A DNA stretch of 64,000 nucleotides from Nocardia sp. NBC_01503 (GTDB lineage: Bacteria > Actinomycetota > Actinomycetes > Mycobacteriales > Mycobacteriaceae), in the NCBI RefSeq assembly GCF_036327755.1, contig NZ_CP109596.1, positions 2,418,001-2,482,000 of the forward strand, read 5' to 3'. The notes below the pieces were generated by a model. That model had not been told where the DNA came from, did not search any database, and saw nothing but the letters and a program-made list of their open reading frames with translations. How positions within the stretch are numbered: the first letter of the stretch is position 1; each line of letters starts with the position of its first letter. This document shows, in pieces, positions 53,464 through 64,000 of the stretch. The translations under genes and the position numbers were made by a program.

Positions 53464-54081
53464 ATGCAGTTGATCCTGGTCCGCCATGCCCAACCGCGAC
53501 GCGTCCAGGGGCACTCCGGTCCGGCGGACCCCGATCTCACCGAGATCGGGGTCGAGCAGGCGGCCCGGGTCCCCGCCGCCCTCGCCAACCATCGCATCGC
53601 CCGCGTGGTGAGCAGCCCGCAACTGCGCGCCCGCGAAACCGCCCGGCCCACCGCCGAAAAGCTCGGCCTGGACCTCGATATCCTCGACGGCCTGGCCGAA
53701 TACGATCGCGACCTGCCCGCGTACATCCCGATCGAGGACGCGCAGCAGGAGTTCCGCGCCGTCTACGACCGCATCAAAGCCGGATACCTGCCCGAACAGA
53801 TCGACGGCGAAGCCTTCGTGAGCCGGGTGCTCGACAGCGCGGCCCGCATCGCCGCCGACAGCGCACCCACCGATACCGTGGTCGCCTTCGCGCACGGCGG
53901 GGTGATCAATGTGCTGCTGCAGGACGTCCTCGGGCTGGAGCGACCGCTCACCTTCCCGATCGACTACTGCTCGATCACCCGAATCCTGTACTCCCGCACC
54001 GGCCGCCGCACCGTCGCCACCGTGAACGAGAACGGGCACGTCTGGGATCTGTTGCCACGCAATAGCGCGCACCGCGGCTGA
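53464..54081 (+). CDS. Histidine phosphatase-family protein
   Basis: A protein of 205 residues of the histidine phosphatase superfamily. The N-terminal motif is LVRHAQPRR (catalytic His with the variant RHA in place of RHG) and the second His is in AFAHGGVINVLL. The start at 53464 begins MQLILVRHA, the normal family start. The substrate is unknown. It shows no close kinship to the Rv3837c-like protein at 19510. Confidence 0.85.
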   Translation: MQLILVRHAQPRRVQGHSGPADPDLTEIGVEQAARVPAALANHRIARVVSSPQLRARETARPTAEKLGLDLDILDGLAEYDRDLPAYIPIEDAQQEFRAVYDRIKAGYLPEQIDGEAFVSRVLDSAARIAADSAPTDTVVAFAHGGVINVLLQDVLGLERPLTFPIDYCSITRILYSRTGRRTVATVNENGHVWDLLPRNSAHRG

Positions 54082-54212
54082 GAGTCGGCTGCGGGTCGAA
54101 TCGGGCCTCGCAGTCGATTCCCAGAGTCGTCGCATCGGGCTCCCAGCGCCGGAACCTTCGATGGGGAACACGAGCCCGCCACCGCGGCTCGATTCCGCGA
54201 AAGGATCTCCAC

Positions 54213-54515
54213 ATGCCCGCCACCACGAACTCGACTCCCGCCAAATCCCGTCGCCGCATGGGCCTGCGCATCGCCGCCGCGGGCATCCTGGCCGCCGTCC
54301 CGCTGGCCCTGATCACCCTGCCCGCAACCGCTTCGGCCGCCACCCCCGACAACACCATCGCCGTCGCCCAGCAGGTCGACCAGCCCGGCTGGGACGGGCA
54401 GGACCGCGATCACCACGACGGCGATCATCGCGGCGACCGCGGCGATCACGACCGGGATCGGAACAACCAGCAGCAGCCCGTCTGGACGCCGCCGAGCACC
54501 GGCTCCTTCGGATAA
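54213..54515 (+). CDS. Small secreted His/Asp-rich protein
   Basis: A protein of 100 residues with a Sec signal peptide (Lys/Arg start, hydrophobic core, cleavage after ATASA near residue 43). The mature part of about 57 residues contains a run of about 30 residues dominated by Asp, His, Arg and Gly (DRDHHDGDHRGDRGDHDRD) and a Gln/Pro-rich end. The charge and His content suggest binding of metal ions such as Zn, Cu or Ca. I recognise no family. The ATG has an AAAGGA site. Confidence 0.7.
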   Translation: MPATTNSTPAKSRRRMGLRIAAAGILAAVPLALITLPATASAATPDNTIAVAQQVDQPGWDGQDRDHHDGDHRGDRGDHDRDRNNQQQPVWTPPSTGSFG

Positions 54516-54551
54516 TCCCGGCGTCAATCCCGGTGCGGGATAGCCACTTCC

Positions 54552-54625
54552 GTCATCCCGGCATGCTTTTGGCCGGGATCCACACTGCTGCTGTGGATCC
54601 CGGCCAAGAAGCGCGCCGGGATGAC
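54552..54625. repeat. Family-B palindrome (REP-like), shortest loop
   Basis: Arms of 32-33 bp (54552-54583 and 54593-54625) with only a 9-bp loop, the most compact copy. It is between the convergent secreted-protein and cutinase genes. Confidence 0.88.
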
Positions 54626-54690
54626 GTGGGTTTGCGACGCTCTACGCGTCGCCACTCATCTCGGACGCCGCGTCACCTTCCCTCTCCCCG

Positions 54691-54724
54691 CCGAGAATCG
54701 CTCCCGTCAGGGAGCGATTCTCGG
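54691..54724 (-). terminator. Intrinsic terminator after the cutinase gene
   Basis: A perfect 15-bp stem (CCGAGAATCGCTCCC at 54691-54705 pairing with 54710-54724) with a 4-nt loop, 9 bp beyond the stop codon. Confidence 0.85.
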
Positions 54725-54733
54725 GATCAAGAG

Positions 54734-55630
54734 TTAAGCGGCGTTGGCGAGCCAGTTGTGCATCCAGGACAGCGCGGTCTGACCGCCGCCGACCGAGTAG
54801 CTGCCGTAGCTGGTGTGCCGTCCGGTGCGGAAGAACTGCTCGAACTGCTTGGCGCGCTGTTCGTTCGCACCCTCGCTGAGCTGCGACTGCAGGGTGGGGA
54901 TACCACCCTGCGCCATCAGATCATTGATGATCGCGCCGACCTCGAGCTGGTAGCGCCACAGGTTCGCCGGGTTCGGATCGGACGTCTGCGCCAGGAATCC
55001 GGCGAAACGGCTGACGAAATCGGTGTCCTCGGTGGAGCAGTACAGATCGCCGACGGCGCAGACGGTGCGCACCTTGTCCGCGATCCAGCCGAAGCCGCCC
55101 ACGCGCGCCCCGCCCGCACCCGCACCGGGCGCGATCGGGCCGACCTGGACGTCCGTCACCGAGCGGCGCGGATCGGAGATGAGTGCCACGGCCGCGATGC
55201 GATCCGGCGGCACCACACCGAGTCCGGAGCCGATCTCGGAGGCGAGATCGCCTGCCGCGTCGGCACCCTGGCTGTAGCCGGTGATATTGATCTTGGTTCC
55301 CGGGCAGCGCGCCCCCATGGCCTGTACCAGGCCGCGCGCATTGTCGGTGGCTTCCTTCTTGGAGGCGCCGTAGACGTCACCCTCCCAGGGGAAGGCGGTG
55401 GCCGCGTAGGTCACGTAGTCCACCTCGCCGGGTAGCCCGTTGGTAACCTGCGACAGCATGCCCGGGCCGGGCGCCTTGTCGTGGCCGGTTTCCCAGGTGC
55501 CGGGGATGGCCACGGTGTACATGACCGGGCATCCGGGATCCGCTGTAACGGTGCCGCTGCCCAGTGCGACTCCAGTGATGAGCACGCTCGCCGCTGCCCC
55601 CGCAGCCGCGACAATTCTTTTCAACCGCAC
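54734..55630 (-). CDS. Cutinase-family secreted serine esterase
   Basis: A protein of 298 residues with a signal peptide (about 1-30, ending VTA). The catalytic serine is in GYSQG (residue 120), the Asp is expected in VCAVGDLYCSTEDTDF and the His in RHTSYGSYS. Cysteines match the cutinase disulphide pattern. Mycobacterial and nocardial homologues hydrolyse lipid esters or cell-wall-related substrates. GTG start. Confidence 0.9.
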   Translation of the reverse strand: MRLKRIVAAAGAAASVLITGVALGSGTVTADPGCPVMYTVAIPGTWETGHDKAPGPGMLSQVTNGLPGEVDYVTYAATAFPWEGDVYGASKKEATDNARGLVQAMGARCPGTKINITGYSQGADAAGDLASEIGSGLGVVPPDRIAAVALISDPRRSVTDVQVGPIAPGAGAGGARVGGFGWIADKVRTVCAVGDLYCSTEDTDFVSRFAGFLAQTSDPNPANLWRYQLEVGAIINDLMAQGGIPTLQSQLSEGANEQRAKQFEQFFRTGRHTSYGSYSVGGGQTALSWMHNWLANAA

Positions 55631-55904
55631 TACTGCTCCAGTTCACGCCTGCCCGGGACAACTTCTCCATCCCGATTCCCGATCATGGTGGCGTCGCCGG
55701 ATGACGATCAGGTGCACCAGGGGTTAACCGAAGTAACCAGCCTGTATGAGATGCGCGAACCGGACCGCATGACAGAGATCAGCGACACAACGCCGATAAC
55801 AATAAAGGTGACCTTGGCCGCGCGCCACGTGACCTTCACAAGTTGTCCGATTCCGACCGACTTCTGGCACGGCCGGTCAGCCTTTGCTAACGTCTGCTGG
55901 TCAA

Positions 55905-57524
55905 ATGACCAGAACGCATTTCACATTCCGCCGTAAAGCCCTCACACTCCTTGCCGCCCTTACCCTTCCGCTCACCGCGAGCCCCGCCGCGGCACACTCC
56001 TCCCCCACCCTCGAAACCCCGACCCACCAGGTCGGACACCCCCTGCACGCCACCATGGGACAGGGCGCCCGGATAGTCGACGACACCGGTCGCACGGTCC
56101 TGCTGCGCGGGGTCAATGTGAACGGACTCGGGCAGTACTACCAGGAGTGGCCCGACCTCCCGGCCACCACGACACTGACCGAAGACGACTTCGAACGCAT
56201 CGCCGCACTGGGCTCGAATGTGGTGCGTCTCATCATTTCCTGGTCCGCGCTCGAACCCGCGCGCGGCGTCATCGACCACGGATACCTCGACCGCATCGCC
56301 CAGGCGATCGACTGGGCTCGCGCACACGACATCTACGTCCAACTCGATATGCACCAGGACGCCTGGGGCACCGCCGTGAACACCCCCGACGGCGTCTGGT
56401 GCCCGCCGCTCACCCAGCCCGGCGTCGGCTGGGACGGCGCACCGGCCTGGGCCACCGCCCTGGTCGGCAGCTCCGCGACCTGCCGGGTGAGCGAACGCGA
56501 ACTCTCGGTAGCGGTCCAAACCTCTTTCCAGAACTTCTATCTCGACGTCAACGGCGTCCAGACCGAACTGGTGAACACCTGGGCCGCGGTCGCGGCCCGC
56601 TTCGCGCACGATCCGGCCGTCGTCGGCTACGACCTGCTCAATGAACCCAATCCGGGACTGCTGGTCGGCTTCGACGACTACGTCCTGCTCGGCAATTACT
56701 ACCGCCGCGCCATGGCCGCCATCCGCTCGGCCGAGCAGGCGGCGGGCGGATTCCGGCACATCATGTTCTTCGAACCCTCGGTGATCACAGGCGGATTGGC
56801 CTTCCCCGGGCCGCTGCCGCTGTTCACCAGTGCGTCGGGCTCGGCCTCGGGTTCCGGCACCGGATCGGGCCTGGGGTCCGCCACCGGATCCGCGTCCGGA
56901 TCGGCCTCGGGATCGGCGGGCGATGAGAACCTGGTGTACGCCCCGCACCAGTACAACGAATCCATCAGCCCGCTACCCGGTTCTCTCGCATCGGGTTTCG
57001 CGGATACGGCGACCGCCGCGGCCGGTTACGGCACCACCTTCTTCAACGGCGAATGGGGATTCTGGGACAGCGATCCCGCCGTCATCGCCGACAAGACCCG
57101 GCGCTACGCCGCACTCGAGGACAAGTACCTGGTCGGCGGCGCCTACTGGCAGTGGCGGCAGGCGTGCGGTGATCCGCACAATATCCAGACCCGTGGCACC
57201 CGGCCGACCTGCACCGCACCGGACAGCGGCCTGGATCATGATCCCGCCACCGCCGCCGTCATCGCCCGCTCGTACCCGCGCGCCGCACCGGGCCAACTCA
57301 CCGCCCTGACCTCCGATATCGGCTCCGGCGCAATGACTCTCACCGGAACCGCGGACAAGAGCGGTAGCACGGCGGACCTGTGGGTGTCACAGCGCTGTGC
57401 GAACCCGGCGGTCACCGGAAGCAATATCACCCAGACCGGACGGCAGCAGGTGCCCGGCGGCTGGCGAATCACCGCCGCCACCACCGCATCCGGCGACTAC
57501 CGCATCGTGATCACCTGCGGCTGA
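55905..57524 (+). CDS. Secreted family-5 glycoside hydrolase, endoglycoceramidase-like
   Basis: A protein of 539 residues with a signal peptide (1-30, ending PAAA), a catalytic GH5 barrel (about 45-440) and a C-terminal beta domain (about 445-539). The acid/base Glu is in LLNEPNPG (247), the nucleophile Glu in FNGEWGF (383), and a conserved block is VLLRGVNVNGLG. The layout resembles actinobacterial endoglycoceramidases, which cut glycosphingolipids. A Gly/Ser/Ala-rich insert (about 309-339) interrupts the barrel after the PSVITGG strand. Terminator-like hairpin follows. Confidence 0.85.
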   Translation: MTRTHFTFRRKALTLLAALTLPLTASPAAAHSSPTLETPTHQVGHPLHATMGQGARIVDDTGRTVLLRGVNVNGLGQYYQEWPDLPATTTLTEDDFERIAALGSNVVRLIISWSALEPARGVIDHGYLDRIAQAIDWARAHDIYVQLDMHQDAWGTAVNTPDGVWCPPLTQPGVGWDGAPAWATALVGSSATCRVSERELSVAVQTSFQNFYLDVNGVQTELVNTWAAVAARFAHDPAVVGYDLLNEPNPGLLVGFDDYVLLGNYYRRAMAAIRSAEQAAGGFRHIMFFEPSVITGGLAFPGPLPLFTSASGSASGSGTGSGLGSATGSASGSASGSAGDENLVYAPHQYNESISPLPGSLASGFADTATAAAGYGTTFFNGEWGFWDSDPAVIADKTRRYAALEDKYLVGGAYWQWRQACGDPHNIQTRGTRPTCTAPDSGLDHDPATAAVIARSYPRAAPGQLTALTSDIGSGAMTLTGTADKSGSTADLWVSQRCANPAVTGSNITQTGRQQVPGGWRITAATTASGDYRIVITCG

Positions 57525-57542
57525 CCGGATTACCGGCAAACG

Positions 57543-57627
57543 AAAGCGCCCGTGGATCGAAAATCCACGGGCGCTTCGTTGTTCAGCTCAGAGCTGGTTC
57601 ATCACCGCTGGGCGACATCGGTCGGGC
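57543..57627. repeat. 85-bp direct repeat, left copy (truncated gltD end plus terminator)
   Basis: This matches 59481-59565 at 84 of 85 bases. It contains a strong hairpin (AAGCGCCCGTGGAT at 57544-57557 pairing with 57563-57576, 5-nt loop) and, on the minus strand, the last eight codons of gltD including the stop. It ends the glycosidase gene's transcript and marks the left edge of an inserted segment. Confidence 0.95.
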
Positions 57628-57690
57628 ACCGCAATGCAGACACCGACCGTAAGCCCTCAGACTCGCCAGGCCAGGTTCAAGATGTCGATT

Positions 57691-57751
57691 TTATACATAA
57701 ATAGCCCTCTTACTACCAAACCACGAGCTTTCATTTATAAATTATGCATAA
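57691..57751 (+). promoter_or_regulatory. AT-rich leader with decameric palindromes upstream of the AlbA_2 gene
   Basis: This stretch is far more AT-rich than the window. It contains TTATACATAA (57691-57700), the palindrome ATTTATAAAT (57733-57742) and the palindrome TTATGCATAA (57742-57751), all ending just before the ATG at 57755. They could be promoter elements and an operator for the gene's own winged-helix part. Confidence 0.5.
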
Positions 57752-57754
57752 GAT

Positions 57755-59458
57755 ATGGCCATGGATGAAGCTACCGTCCGCACCCATATCGCCGAGGGCG
57801 AGCAGCTCACCACTGAGTTCAAACGTGGCGCCTCCGGCAAATTCAACGACTCGGACCTGATCGAGACCGTGGTGTGCCTCGCCAACGGCGAGGGTGGCGT
57901 GTTGCTGATCGGAGTCGAGGACAATGGCCACATCACCGGTGCCGCACCGCGCCACGGTGACCACACCGACGGCCGCCGCATCGACGCACTCATCGCCAAT
58001 CGCACGGTACCCATCGTGCAGACCCGTACGTCGGTGATCCCCATCGACGGCCATGATGTCATCGTCGTGGAGGTACCACGGGCCGCGCGCATCGTCGGCA
58101 CGACGACCGGCCTCTACGTGCGCCGAGCCCTCAAGGTCGATGGCACTCCGGAGTGCGTGCCTTTCCCTGCCTACGAGATGCTCGCCCATGAAATCGACAG
58201 GGGCGCGGTTGATTTCGCCACCTTGCCGGCTCGTGACACATCGATGGCGGATCTGGATCCAGCTGAATTCGACCGGTTCCGAAGGCTCGCGCGAATTTCC
58301 GGCGCGGACCCGGTCATCGCGGACCTGGCAGATATCGAAATCTGCCGTGCGCTGGGGGTTCTCGGACCCGGCGACGTCGGACGGCTGACGCTGGGGGCGG
58401 TGCTGCTGTTCGGCACCGAGCAGGCGCTCCACCGGCATGTCCCGAATCACGAAGCCGCTTTTCAGCTCTTCAGCGGGCTTCGATTGGAGGTGAATGCCTT
58501 CTATCGAGCGCCGCTGTTCAAACTCGCGGAAGAACTGTTCGAGCGGGTGACGGCATGGAATCGGGAGGAGGAACTGCAGTTCGGCCTGCTGCGGGTGTCG
58601 ATCCCGAACGTGCCGCCGGTCGCGGTGCGCGAAGCCATTGCCAATGCGCTGGTACACCGCGACTACACGGCAATGGGTCCGGTCCGGATCGCCATCAACG
58701 AGGACACCTTCGAGGTGACCAGCCCAGGCGGTTTCCCGCCTGGTGTAAGGCTCGAAAATCTGCTGTCGGTGACCCAGCCGCGCAGCCCCGTTCTCGCGGA
58801 CGCCTTCCGTCGCGCCGGAATTGTCGAGCGCAGTGGTCGCGGCATCAGCCTGATGTTCGATTCACTCCTGCGACTCGGACGTGATGCTCCCGACTACAGC
58901 GGATCCACCGAGCGAATGGTCCGCGCCGTCATCCCGCTCGGCCATGCCGATATCGCCTTCGCGCGCTTCATCCTCGAGCATGAGAACAAGTCTCAGCGAC
59001 CCATGCGATTGTTCGATATGCAAGTGCTGCACGAGCTTCGGCAACACACGAAGCTCACTGCCGCGGAGATCGCGAACGATCTGTACCGAACACCGGGCGA
59101 GACCCGTACCGCATTGAGCCGAATGGTCGAAGAAGGTTTGGTCGAACAGCGGGGAACCGGGCGCGGCCGGGCCTACCATCTGTCGGCTGCGGTGTATCGA
59201 GCACTGAATCAGCCACCCGCCTATGTCAGAGTGCGTGGGACCGACCCGATTCAGCAGGAGCAGATGGTCCTTCAGTACATCGAGTCGTTCGGAGCCATCA
59301 CCCGTGGTGCGGCCGCCGAACTCTGCATGATCACGCCGCAGCAAGCCAGCACGTTGCTTCGCCGAATGACCAAGGAGGGAACGGTCGTCCGTGAAGGCGA
59401 CCGAAAGGCGGCACGGTATATCGCCCCGCCCGATCCAGCTACGGGCACCTCCGCCTGA
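57755..59458 (+). CDS. Schlafen/AlbA_2 domain protein with HATPase_c_4-type ATPase and winged helices
   Basis: A protein of 567 residues. The N-terminal AlbA_2 (Schlafen-like) domain (about 10-145) starts EFKRG (Glu21, Lys23) and includes LIETVVCLANGEGGVLLIGVED. A GHKL-type ATPase (HATPase_c_4) follows (about 285-400) with VREAIANALVHRDY (293-304), VTSPGGFPPGV and GIVERSGRGI. Two winged helices are at the C-terminus (about 420-470 and 510-550). Such proteins act as transcription regulators or, for some, in defence islands. The gene lies between two 85-bp repeats and has an AT-rich leader, so it was probably acquired. Confidence 0.85.
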   Translation: MAMDEATVRTHIAEGEQLTTEFKRGASGKFNDSDLIETVVCLANGEGGVLLIGVEDNGHITGAAPRHGDHTDGRRIDALIANRTVPIVQTRTSVIPIDGHDVIVVEVPRAARIVGTTTGLYVRRALKVDGTPECVPFPAYEMLAHEIDRGAVDFATLPARDTSMADLDPAEFDRFRRLARISGADPVIADLADIEICRALGVLGPGDVGRLTLGAVLLFGTEQALHRHVPNHEAAFQLFSGLRLEVNAFYRAPLFKLAEELFERVTAWNREEELQFGLLRVSIPNVPPVAVREAIANALVHRDYTAMGPVRIAINEDTFEVTSPGGFPPGVRLENLLSVTQPRSPVLADAFRRAGIVERSGRGISLMFDSLLRLGRDAPDYSGSTERMVRAVIPLGHADIAFARFILEHENKSQRPMRLFDMQVLHELRQHTKLTAAEIANDLYRTPGETRTALSRMVEEGLVEQRGTGRGRAYHLSAAVYRALNQPPAYVRVRGTDPIQQEQMVLQYIESFGAITRGAAAELCMITPQQASTLLRRMTKEGTVVREGDRKAARYIAPPDPATGTSA

Positions 59459-59480
59459 GAACAGACGGTCCGGATAGCCA

Positions 59481-59565
59481 AAAGCGCCCGTGGATCGAAA
59501 ATCCACGGGCGCTTCGTTGTTCAGCTCAGAGCTGGTTCATCACCGCTGTGCGACATCGGTCGGGC
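59481..59565. repeat. 85-bp direct repeat, right copy (native gltD end plus terminator)
   Basis: The intact counterpart of 57543-57627. The hairpin arms are 59482-59495 and 59501-59514. The last 26 bases are the real 3' end of gltD. It ends both the AlbA_2 gene and gltD, which converge on it. One mismatch (T at 59549, G in the left copy) is a silent change in the gltD frame. Confidence 0.95.
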
Positions 59566-61009
59566 GGATCGGGGACGGCAGCGCCGTCTCACCCTCGAGG
59601 AACTTGTCGACGGCCGACGCGCAGGCGCGACCCTCGGCAATGGCCCACACGATGAGCGACTGACCGCGGCCCATATCGCCCGCGACGAAGACGCCCGGAA
59701 CCGTGGTGGCCCAGTCGCTATCGCGCTTGACGTTGCCGCGCTGGTCGTAGCCCACGCCCAGACCCTCGAGCAGACCGTGCTTCTGCGGTCCGACGAAGCC
59801 CATGGACAGCAGCACCAGATCGGCCTCCAGGGTGAAGTCGGTGCCCTCGACCTTCTCGAAGCGACCGTTCACCATGCTGACCTCATGCGCCTGCAGGCCG
59901 GTGACCTTGCCGTCGGTACCGATGAAACGCTCGGTATTGACGGAGAACAGGCGCTCGCCGCCCTCCTCGTGCGCCGAGGCGACCCGGTACATGAGCGGGT
60001 AGGTCGGCCACGGGGTGGAGGAGGCACGCTCCTCCGGCGGGCGCGGCATGATCTCGAACTGGTGCACCGACTCCGCACCCTGACGGTGCGAGGTGCCCAG
60101 GCAGTCCGCGCCGGTGTCGCCGCCGCCGATGATGATGACCTTCTTACCCTTCGCGTTGATACGCGGCAGGCCGTCCTCATCGGTGATGGCATCGCCCAGC
60201 TGCACCCGGTTGGCCAGCGGCAGGAACTCCATGGCCTGGTGGATGCCGTCCAGATCGCGACCCGGGATGGGCAGATCACGCGCGATGGTCGCACCACCGG
60301 AGAGCACCACGGCGTCGAAACGCTCGCGCAGCTGATCGGCGGTGATGTCGACGCCCACGTTCACACCGGTCTTGAAGATGGTGCCCTCGGCCTCCATCTG
60401 CGCGATCCGGCGATCGATGAAGCGCTTCTCCATCTTGAATTCCGGGATGCCGTAGCGCATCAGGCCGCCGATGCGGTCGTCGCGCTCGTACACGGTCACG
60501 GTGTGGCCGGCGCGGGTCAGCTGCTGGGCGGCGGCCAGACCGGCCGGGCCCGAACCGACGACCGCGACCTTCTTACCGGTCAGACGGGTGGGGTACACCG
60601 GGGTGACCCAGCCCTCGTCGAAACCGTTCTCGATGATCTCGACCTCGACCTGCTTGATCGTCACCGGATCCTGGTTGATGCCCAGGACACAGGACGCCTC
60701 ACAGGGCGCGGGGCAGAGGCGGCCGGTGAACTCCGGGAAGTTGTTCGTGGCGTGCAGCCGATCGAACGATTCCTTCCAGGAACCCTTGTAGACCAGGTCA
60801 TTCCATTCGGGAATCAGATTCCCGAGCGGACAACCGTTGTGGCAGAAGGGGATACCGCAGTCCATACAGCGGCTGGCCTGCTTCTGGAGGGTCTCGTGGG
60901 AGAACTTCTCCTCGTAGACCTCTTTCCAGTCCATCAGGCGCAGCTCGACCGGACGGCGCTTCGGCAGTTCCCGACTCGTGTGCTTCAGGAAGCCCTGTGC
61001 GTCACCCAT
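59540..61009 (-). CDS. gltD: Glutamate synthase (NADPH) small subunit
   Basis: A protein of 489 residues that passes electrons from NADPH to GltB. The N-terminal Cys cluster (CMDCGIPFCHNGCPLGN and later CPAPCEASC) binds [4Fe-4S]. The FAD-binding motif is VVGSGPAGLAAAQQL and the NADPH-binding motif IIGGGDTGADCLG. It ends with the family's FVAGDMGRGQSLIVWAIAEGR. It corresponds to Rv3858c and lies 59 bp downstream of gltB. Its 3' end is duplicated at 57.6 kb. Confidence 0.97.
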   Translation of the reverse strand: MGDAQGFLKHTSRELPKRRPVELRLMDWKEVYEEKFSHETLQKQASRCMDCGIPFCHNGCPLGNLIPEWNDLVYKGSWKESFDRLHATNNFPEFTGRLCPAPCEASCVLGINQDPVTIKQVEVEIIENGFDEGWVTPVYPTRLTGKKVAVVGSGPAGLAAAQQLTRAGHTVTVYERDDRIGGLMRYGIPEFKMEKRFIDRRIAQMEAEGTIFKTGVNVGVDITADQLRERFDAVVLSGGATIARDLPIPGRDLDGIHQAMEFLPLANRVQLGDAITDEDGLPRINAKGKKVIIIGGGDTGADCLGTSHRQGAESVHQFEIMPRPPEERASSTPWPTYPLMYRVASAHEEGGERLFSVNTERFIGTDGKVTGLQAHEVSMVNGRFEKVEGTDFTLEADLVLLSMGFVGPQKHGLLEGLGVGYDQRGNVKRDSDWATTVPGVFVAGDMGRGQSLIVWAIAEGRACASAVDKFLEGETALPSPIRPTDVAQR

Positions 61010-61068
61010 TTACGACTCCGTACTTCGCGCCGAGCTCGGCGCACTCAACAACAGCGGTGCGGGTCATG

Positions 61069-64000
<2,932 letters not shown>

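Noticed and set aside
57676..57690. tRNA 3'-end-like GGTTCAAG in the left part of the inserted segment
   Set aside because: No acceptor stem or CCA context can be folded around it.
57628..59480. Integrase or transposase inside the repeat-bounded segment
   Set aside because: Only the AlbA_2/ATPase gene is there. Its domains do not resemble a recombinase.

Overview
The window is GC-rich chromosomal DNA from a mycolic-acid actinobacterium (Mycobacteriales). Nocardia or a close relative fits best. The evidence is a PE/PPE/EspG type VII secretion cassette, a cutinase-like secreted hydrolase, a LysX-type lysyl-phosphatidylglycerol synthetase/lysyl-tRNA synthetase, DUF5313/DUF5926/DUF6474-type proteins, and a gene order that follows the serS-to-gltBD segment of Mycobacterium tuberculosis (Rv3834c to Rv3859c) with many insertions. 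The genus call is inference; the synteny is read from gene identities and order.

Region 1 (1-11.9 kb): the 3' end of a peptide-type ABC solute-binding protein, a membrane protein, a PlsC-like acyltransferase, a lipoprotein, a metallo-beta-lactamase/Rieske fusion, a BP74-like small protein, a MauE-thioredoxin fusion, DMT and MFS transporters, and a GGDEF/EAL protein. Region 2 (12-29.3 kb) is the conserved block: serS, septum-formation protein (Rv3835-like), zincin (Rv3836-like), then an inserted PE-PPE-espG cassette, phosphoglycerate-mutase-like protein and pheA (Rv3837c/Rv3838c), an iron-box-controlled DUF2470 gene (Rv3839-like), CAAX protease, LCP ligase (Rv3840-like), ferritin bfrB (Rv3841), DUF5926, glycerophosphodiesterase (Rv3842c), DUF4328 protein (Rv3843c) and a rhodanese. 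Region 3 (29.6-41.3 kb): sodA (Rv3846), a manganese (yybP-ykoY) riboswitch ahead of a TMEM165/GDT1-type Mn exporter, two SDRs with a TetR regulator, a cold-shock protein, htpG overlapping a RecB-like nuclease, and a DUF6474 protein.

Region 4 (41.4-64 kb): a copper set (Cys/His-containing membrane protein, YcnI, CopC, CopD), small conserved proteins, a large membrane Ser/Thr kinase, deazaflavin oxidoreductase, rraA (Rv3853), S4 RNA-binding protein, lysX, a histidine phosphatase, a His/Asp-rich secreted peptide, cutinase, a family-5 glycosidase, a Schlafen-AlbA_2/ATPase gene sitting between two 85-bp direct repeats, and gltD/gltB (Rv3858c/Rv3859c; gltB runs off the end).

Repeats are a strong theme. 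Family A is a long hairpin (arms about 22-28 bp, C/T-rich loop) at four places; two copies flank serS and two carry tandem amplifications (51-bp and 128-bp units). The 128-bp units contain the 3' end of a glycerophosphodiesterase gene. Family B is a 32-bp-arm palindrome found in intergenic gaps, nearly always where genes converge. A 177-bp tandem duplication lies at 39.9-40.2 kb. Metal and redox homeostasis recurs (iron box, ferritin, SOD, Mn riboswitch and exporter, copper set). The most unusual items are the stand-alone PE-PPE-EspG cassette, the repeat-bounded AlbA_2 gene at the gltD 3' end, and the gene-end-capturing repeats.
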